Below are positions 51,301-60,300 of a stretch of 64,000 bases of DNA, piece by piece. Below the pieces are notes generated by a model that made no database searches, was not told where the DNA came from, and saw nothing but the letters and a program-made list of their open reading frames with translations. Location: positions 186,001 through 250,000 of the forward strand of contig JAODTK010005804.1 of the NCBI GenBank assembly GCA_026419785.1. The letters run 5' to 3'. Each line of letters starts with the position of its first letter. Position 1 is the first letter of the stretch. This DNA comes from Sclerodactyla briareus. Taxonomy: Eukaryota > Echinodermata > Holothuroidea > Dendrochirotida > Sclerodactylidae. Both the position numbers and the translations under genes were made by a program.

Positions 51301-54300
51301 GAAGAGAATTGCAGTGACTGGAGAAAGTTCAAGGCAGAGACAAAACATAAAGGAGAAAATCCTGCTTCAAGAAATTGAAACTTGGTCAAGGATTTACTGG
51401 TTTTTTGACAGTGATTGTTTCCCCCTGAGCTGTAGAACAGAACAGGTTGACCTTTAGCTCACTTTAGGCACCATTTTGCTAGGAGGGGATATGGGCGCTG
51501 CCACAATCAGTTTTGAGCCGAGACGTTAAGAGCAAGATGAAGAATGAAATGAAAAAGGGGGATTAGTTGAAATAATGATGACAGTTGTGCAGATGCGGGG
51601 GATGTTGCCTTGGTGTACTTGTGCTCAGACTTTATACTCTCCTTCCACGATTGTGTTCATGCAGTGTGATCGTTACGTGGAGTTCCACACACAGCTTTGG
51701 CGTACTCACGACGAGGATACCTCGGGGGGTCGCGACCTGCCTATCAGACCCCGTCATGTGATCTCTTCTTTGTTGGGACAGGTAGAAGTTACGTTAGAAA
51801 GGCAGTATTGATTGCACATATTTTACGAAATTCGGTGCTTGCATCAGAACTGATTTTACATGGACATACCAGTGTGACAAATAATTTACTGTATGGATTA
51901 TTGGACTGCAGTGGGGATGGGGATTCATTTGACCATCTTGCGAACATCGCTGTCACTTTGTTGCATTTGCTTGCCAGTCTCATTAAATATACACATCATA
52001 AGCGATGGTTGCACCTAAAAATGGTATTGATGGGCATTGTTTGGAAAAGCTGAAGGCAACCGAGGAGAAAAAAAATTAACAGTTTCATCTGAATACCACA
52101 GATATGTGTGTCTTCGAAATCACTACTAAAATCAAGTTCTACCGGTGGAGTCGTTGTAACAATACTCTTCTCTATACTGTGGAATGTTGGTGTCATCAGC
52201 CTTATGGATTAGAAAGCTGAAGTATATCTCATGTTTTCCAACTACCGACAGCGAACCTACCTAGATTCCTACCTAGAGTTCCTACCTCGCTCTACCTAGC
52301 CTCCTACCTAAGATTACTACCTGGATTCACCTAGATTCCTACCTAGCGTCATACCTAGGCCTCCTACCTAGATTCCTACCTGGATTCCTACCTAGTTTCC
52401 TACTAGATTCATACCTAGTCTCCTACCTAGCCTACTACCTAGATGCCTACCTAGATTCCTTACCTGCCTAAATAACTTGCTAGAGACCACTTATCATGTT
52501 CTGGACGCTACTCGGCATATGAGGGAATTACAGACACCAGAGTCGAGGGTAAACCCTTGGTTCTGACAGTACTTGCCTCATCGGTTTTTTTGGGGCTCAG
52601 GACAGGGAGTAATTTCGGGTGAAAATTGTGAAAAATTGTGAAAATGATGTCTTGGCCAATTTGGCCTGTAAACCGATGACTATGGGGGGAGGATTAGCTC
52701 AGTCAGTAGAGCTTCAGGCTGCCAAACCATTGGTTGTGAGTTCGTAGCCATTGGAAACCTGAGGATTTTTCCGCCATGCCGTTCACAAGGCATGTGATTC
52801 TCCTGAACTGTCAGCACCCACGTGAAAAAGTGGGTACCGTGGAGGTGACTTTGGGAAAGAGTAGTGAGCGTGTATGTGCTGCTATTGGGAAGTCCCCCGG
52901 AGACACAATGAAGTGATGTGCTGAAATGGTTGCATCAGGAAGCGAACAGCCAGAAATGCATGCTACTAGTACAGGTGTGACAAGTCACTAATGATAAGGG
53001 GTAGGTAATATCTGTAAAGTGCTTTGGTCATGTGGAAAAAGCACTGATAAGCACTTGTGTATTATGATTGAAACTGGCCCCAGCCGGTGATGAAATCATG
53101 CTCATGCTCGGTAGGTTGATGTTTTTCTATAATGCAACATGCAATCATTGTTTTGGGGGTCAGGTCAAAGTATCTGAGGTCAACATGAAACCTATAAACA
53201 TGTTATGTGGACAATGATACCTTGGTCAGATTGTGATAAGTTCACGTAACACTAAGCCTCTGGTTTCTAGGTTGGAGACTCCTTGGTTAAGGCACCATAC
53301 TAGGCAATAATCTCTCTGTTACACTTCTCAACAGCCAAGAGGTCTATCGGTTCAACCTGGACCAGGGGAGGTTCATGAGACCGTTTCCAACAAAGGCACT
53401 GTAAGTACAGTATAATGCAAGGGTGAAAACCATTGGGGTGGGTGACAAAAGCAGTGGAATGCGGCTGCTGGGTGGCATAGACAAATGTGAGGATGCCGCA
53501 TGAAGTTGGGGTCTGGGTTATACCTGAGCCTTTTTACTCCTTTACAGCTTTATTGCAATATGTATTGCTAACTTCGCAGCACTCATTAACCATACCGGTA
53601 ATCTATACGTCCTTGTATGAGCCCGACAGACCAAGTCTTGTAGTTTCTGGTATTCAGTAACTTCATAAATGTGAGTACTATTGGACTGAGGCATGTACGC
53701 ACTGAACCAATGGAGTGCATCGTTTTACACAGTGAGTGAATTAAGGACAAAATTGAAGTGAATAATCCAAATCCAGCGCGAAGTCCACAGGATGTTTTGT
53801 AAACAGTGTTCAGATATAGCACCTTTATTAGCAGATACATAGCACTTGAAGCTGTTGGCCAGGCTAACCATCAACTAGGCCAAGTCCATGTCTATGCCTG
53901 GGTGGAAATATATAAAGCTAGCAAAGGACAACTGCGGCTTGGATACAACAGGGGTTTTATTTTGTAGAATGATAAACTATAGGTCAAACCCCTTCAATAC
54001 GATGTTCCTATGGGAGTTATTGACCTCAAAGTTTGTCCATTAGCAGAGGAAGTGCCGAGAATCCCCAATTGGAAAACTAACGCATGACCGTCACACTTGG
54101 ACAACACAGGAAATATGTTATGTATTTCATTGTTGTGTTTGGTGAATGAGTCAGCATTAGCAGAAGTTCTGTTCTTTCTCTCACCAAAATAACCATCAAC
54201 ACCTACCAACACTACAGCAATCCGCCCCCACAGACGAAGCGTTCCGAAGATGAAATTTATGTGTGAATTTCAATAGAAAACAAAGGAATGTTCGCAGGGT

Positions 54301-57300
54301 TGTACAAGTAAGACATCATTCATTATTGATTGATGGGATGCTTTAATCTTGCACAATACGATGCACAATCTTCAGAGGAATGTAACTAGTTGAAAGTTCT
54401 TTGAATCTGTGGGTTTTTTTGAATGGCACATTCAGTTTTCTCCAGCTAATATATTAGCCTCTTTATAATTTTATCCTGCAGTTGACCTTTAACTACCACT
54501 GAAACAGATGATAGCTGGAATGTGGGCAGGAACATTACTTAATCAGAACAAACATACTTATTCCAAGGATCCCTGCCAGTTGGTTTTGCTTATAGGGGTG
54601 GCAAAGCCTACGCTTTTGAAGGCTGAATCTTCTCCAAAAATCAATCCGATAATCTTCCTGACCTGCGGCTTGGAATTATGATAGAGTGAATTTCCGTTTA
54701 TAGTTCTTGAGAAATTCAGGTATCCTACTATCACAGTATGACAAAAGATAGTGTAATTAGAATGCTGGAATAGTTTGTGTTAATGCAAGCAATAGAACAA
54801 GTGATAATACTTAATAGCAGGGGTTACAAGCTGAATGCATGATGATATTACCATGCTCAATTTATAGGTAAAGTGAATTTTAGTTTAGGAGTCTTGCTCT
54901 CACTAATTCAGAATTATAAACATGCTAACGCCGACCTACCTACCCACCGGCCATCTACCTGCTGACGGCCCTACCTCCTAACCTACCTACCTACCTACCT
55001 CACCTATTCCACCTACCTTACCTACCTACCTCCTACCTAACCTACCTACCTACCTACCTACATACCTTCTACCTACAGACTACCTACAGACCGACCTACT
55101 ACCTACCGATCTGCTGCATACCTACCTGCCTGCCTGCCTGCCGCCGGGCCCCCCTGCCTGCCTACCTACCTACCTATCTAAACTACTACCTATCTACCTA
55201 CCGACCATCTACCTATTCTACCTACCTCCTTACCTACCTCCCTATCTGCTATGCCTGCCTGCTGCCTGCCTGCCTCCTGCCTGCCTGCCTGCCTGCCTGC
55301 TGCTGACCGGCCTGCCGCCTGCCTGCCGCTGCCTACCTAACTACATACTACTAATCTACTATCTACCTACCTACCTCCGATCTACAGAATCTACCGTACC
55401 TATTACCATCTACCTACCTATGACCTACGTACCTACCTGACTGCCGCCTGCCTGCATTACCTACTAACGCCTGCCTGCCCGTCTATAAATTATTCTTATC
55501 ATTTTATAAATAGGATAATATGCAAATTTATAAATAGGAAAATGTATGAATTCTGATAGAGGATAAAAGAGAAGGTTCCAATTAGGATTCAGAATATAAA
55601 TACGGAAGAGTCAGGGGAAAAATACTGGAAAGTAACCAGCAAAGATTCTTAGAAGCGCCCATGCTGAATGTACATGGAAGCCCTATAAATAATAAACAAT
55701 TCATAGGAACCTTAATGAGATCATGGTTAACGATGTTCCATGTCTTATTGCAGGCATGGAAACGGCTGATACATGAGGCCTATTCCTATTCTGCTATCAA
55801 GTTCCTGGAGGTTGCCCTGGAGAGCATAGTATTCCAGGAAAGTCAGAACAACTCTTTGTAATTTAGGCCACTGTGTTCCGCTTTCTTTTTTTTCTGTCAG
55901 GTGGCCATGAACTGCTGCGACATCAATCCGCCACCACATGAGGCTGGCGGGGACCGTAGAGGGTAAGGTGCTCTGCTGGGACCCGCGGGTGAGAGAACAG
56001 GTGGGGGAAGGGCGGACGTGCCCTCAAGTGGCATCACCGGGGGGGGACAGAGTAAAGTAAGTCTATGGAAAGTATCTTAATTAATGCTCAACATCGTGCG
56101 ACTTCCCTTCAGTGGATTGGCACTCGATGATGTGACTGATTCACAATAACGGACTGACCCAGTGGGGGCGACCAGTGAGAATTGATTGTTGGGCACTGAT
56201 GATGGAGGAACATAAGGCAACGAAGAGGAATGAACAATCTGAAAGGTTACATATTCCTTCAAATTAGAAGCTCATGTCCTATAGCGGCACACTTATTAGT
56301 GTGAACACGTTTTTAAAACTGATGAATAGTGGCTGTCCTAATACCTAGATTTAGGAAAGCTTTGTGAAGTGTACACTATACAATGCGTTATGTGATCTTG
56401 GAAGCGCATCCAATGAGGTCTGAAGGTAGTCTGTCGAGTTGAACTTGCTGTATAGACCTAATCAACTTGTCATGTTTGAATTGGGAGGTGCGCTGACCCC
56501 AGTATCGCTCATTTTTACATGAGGATTTCTGGCATACCAGCACGGCAAAAGGGATCATTTACAAAGGCAAATCCAAGTTTAATCGGCCTTTCAGACAATA
56601 GTTTGTAAGAACATAGAGACCATTTTCTCAATTGCCCAGACTCATTGACAAGACAGGAATGACAATTGAGAACCATTTCTGCAGTTGAAAACTTGCTGTT
56701 GAACTGCACTCTCACCTATGGTAGTGTTGTAAAAAGGTATGGATCATGTGATTCAAGGTATACAAATTTTCTTTGGAAGCCCCTCCAGTTCAAGCTATGT
56801 TCATAAGCTTGGCCTATGTGTGATGTTGGATTCCGCCCAATAATGTTCTGTTGGATCAATAAGTTGCAAGATTGACCCAATGTGTATTTCTGCACGATAC
56901 TACTCAGTAATTGATTCAGGTTGCGGTGTTCAAATAAAGAGTCAGGGGTGGTAAGCACTGTTGGAGGTTCTCTTCTGCACAAATTAGGCCAGCCTCACTA
57001 TAAAGCAAGCAGGTGTGCGCACGCAAAGTTGTGCACTCATTATGGCGCATAAACTGTTCATTCAATGACTCGTTCCTCTTGTGACGCAACAAATGCTGAA
57101 CATGATTTGGCGTAATATAGCGGAGCACCCAACTTCCAATTTGGTGTTCCCCATAAACAGTCTCTAAATTAAATTGCACCATGATTACACTGCGTGTAGC
57201 TCAATGCTTTCAACGGAATGAGCTCATCCTGGGGTTCTAGATATTGGGGTGCATAAAAACTCATTTTGTTTTCCATGGTTTACTTGCGAGCAGGGGATCG

Positions 57301-60300
57301 ACATATCTAGGCCCCAGCAAGGATGCACCCCTGGATACTGCACCTATGTCAGCTGCGAATCCCTCAACCAGGTACACGGAATAAGGCAATGCTTCTTAGG
57401 CAGGTACCTCAATGTCGGGGGGGGGGGGGGTATCACACGCAGACGCCAAAATGGCAATGCCTATCCCTCGTTTGGTCCATGCCTCCCAATCCCTGTGCTT
57501 GAGCGGTTCAGCGAGAGGCCAAAGTTTATTTTTAAAGTCTTTGTATGACCCGACCCCCGGTCCCCGGGGGGAAGGCCGACGCTCTGCCAACTTTGCCAGC
57601 ACTCAGTAGTGAAGACATGGAGCTATGGTAATAAATGGAGAGAAACATGAACCGGAGGTGTTGGCGTCGGGGTGCGGTGCATCTCCAAACAACTCTAACT
57701 TGAACGACAATGGTGATGGGTGCGTGCTATGGCATCTCAATCGCCAATTTTCTCTCTCAATGATTATTTTCAGTTTCTCTACTCCAGGATCAGGGAGCCA
57801 GCCGGCATCGGCCCTCAAGTTCAAAGATCGGCCTCTGCATTTGCAGTGGCACGTCAACAGGAAGGTAGGATCAGTATACGGAGTTGACCGCACCTTCAAA
57901 CCATCATCCTCCCATGAACCCTTCATTTCGTTCAAAAAAAAAATGTGCGGAAAAAATAGGCTCACTACACGAACAATCCATCATGTGATGGGTCACATGA
58001 ATATGCTCACAGTGAAAATTTCTGAGTAAACACAGCTCAAGTTGTTATTACAAAATGGTGCAGACATACAATCAACAGGGAGGAGGGATCGAGTACACCA
58101 CATCCTGGTATCGAATGAAAGATTATTTCATGCTGAGCAAAAAACTATGCTCAACCATCTATAAATTTCCATCTCAAAGTGCAGGGCAAAAGGAATATTG
58201 TGCCTTGGGATTTGGATTGAAACTTTGATGCTAGGAAAACTAATATATCACTGAACACTGTTTGTGGATCATGTATGATCGCACATTCAAATCTAGCCTA
58301 ATGCAGGTGCGATCGGGGGGATGCCGAATAAGGTATAACGCAGCCTGGTGTTCTGTCGAGGCACTGCTCTCGCAATATAGGGAGAAAAAAAGATTGCGAA
58401 TGTGGAAGCGTCATGAAAAGTGAACTTCGATGGATATTCTCTCAACTTCTAGTATTGCGAGGTTGTGGGAACTATTCCACCATCTGGGTTGTGTAGACAA
58501 GTGAATATACTTTGAATCAGGGGTGGGGTCGAGTTGCAAAAGTGGGCAGGGGTGCAAAGGTCATGACCAAGAAGTGGTGTGAGCCAAATTACCTGGAGAT
58601 CACAGATTGTGTAAAATTCTGCATTGGCAATGGAGCCAGGTAAAAAAAATGGGGAGGGGGGAAATTTCCCTGCTTTTCCCCGTAATCCCTTCCCGTAACT
58701 GTGAATGCTCTGGATAGGGGGTTTGGAATGTTCCATTTATAATGGGTGTATTAGTTGAACATCAAGAGGTCTGTAAATCATTCCATCGCAGATCCTGCTC
58801 TACGACATCAGATCAGACAAGCCTCTGCTCGTGAAGGACCCCACCGCTACAGTTTTCCCCTCCGAGAAAGGGGAGCCGGAATCGCTTACCAGCCAGGACA
58901 TGTACCTTCATCCTCTCTTGTGCCGACAGAAGGGACTCAGATGTGGCCTGAGAGAAACCGAAGTGGAAACTGTGCTCAAAATGTTTTGTTTCCTTGGGAA
59001 ATTTGGTCAACATGTTACACCATCATGTAACTGTACTAATGAAAGAATAAATAATCAATTAAAATCAAATTTGGCAAGATTACGCGACCCAGCAGGGGCA
59101 GCCTTTTTTCCTGGCACACAGAGTGCCGGACGAAGGGTTGCTCATCAGTGTTGGAGGACTCGATGCCGCTCGGCCCCCGTGGAGTCTGCGTCCTCAGGCC
59201 TTTGTGGCTTCTGCTCGGTTTTTGTTGTGGGCCAGTTTGAGCCGTACCCTTTTTTTTTTTTTTTGGTATCAAAATAAAAATGAGTGCAAATAAGGGGTGT
59301 TGGGGGGGGGGTTTATTTCACAATGATGGCTTTCTTTATTCCCTGTTTCATTACCGCGGGCAACTTGAACTAACATAGCTACTCGCTTCCGTGCACCCTG
59401 CAAGTCCCCAGTGCAGTCTAAGTGCCGGCTGCGGAAGGGGGGGCGAGCTAGCTGGCCAAGAAGCTTAGGTGCTGAATGCATTGCACTTGAACGTGCACAC
59501 ATACGCCGTATGTAGCTTTGTGCTACAAACAATTGAATCTGCGCGGGCCGGCCACATGTGCACACTCGCTCACTCATCATAGAGGCCCATGCTGGAAGGC
59601 ACCTCGCCGCACCCCCCCGCTTCAGTCAACCGCCCTTACTCGGCAAGCGACCAGGCCTGGGCTGACCCACCCACCTAATCTCATGCAGTCCCCACCCCCC
59701 CGGGTACCCACAAAGCTCAGTTCTTCTGCACAGATCATCAAACGCCACTATCCACAAGCCAGCCCAAGGCGTCTACTCAACTCAGGCTCACAAGACCAGA
59801 GCCACTTATTGACACTGCAAGGTAAGAAAACACTCAGTAACCAGTTTCCAAACTTGCTCCCGGGACTGTCATTTCTAGTCCTACCGATAAAAGGACGATT
59901 CAGTGAACTCCAGGTTCAACCCCTTCCGGAACACGGAGGAGCGAAGATTAATCTTGACATGACGGCTCACAGCCGAACAGAAGTCTTATCACAAATATCT
60001 GAAAGAATACCAGGAACCCACGTGCAAATCCAATGATTACAGCCAGAAACATGCGGTGAGACCAAGACCTCGCCATCACAACTGCCGTACGCCTCCAGGG
60101 GAAAATGTCCAGTGTCGCCTGGGATTCGACCATGGATGTATGCTTTCACTGATATCACTCTGCCATTTCTTCGCCTCTCCTGGTCTTGGTTTTTTCCAAA
60201 ACCGGAGGACTCCTAGTGCACATTGCGAGTGTGATATAATTGTGAACAAGCCTATTAACTAGTGAATTCTACATCCAAGCTATCCGGGATTGCGAATTAC

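Noticed and set aside
52691..52760. Functional tRNA gene
   Set aside because: The A box is good but the T arm is decayed (gagttcgtagcc), and the sequence matches a second SINE copy at 49.2 kb.
54935..55485. CRISPR-like or coding repeat array
   Set aside because: Units are 4 bp with no spacers, so this is a tetranucleotide microsatellite.
57625..58029. 134-codon open frame read as a single protein
   Set aside because: Only about 25 codons are NOL10 exon (57788-57864); the rest is intron on both sides, and the exon itself changes frame.
59518..60036. 172-codon open frame, plus strand
   Set aside because: It runs through an intronic dispersed repeat and low-complexity C-rich sequence inside NOL10.
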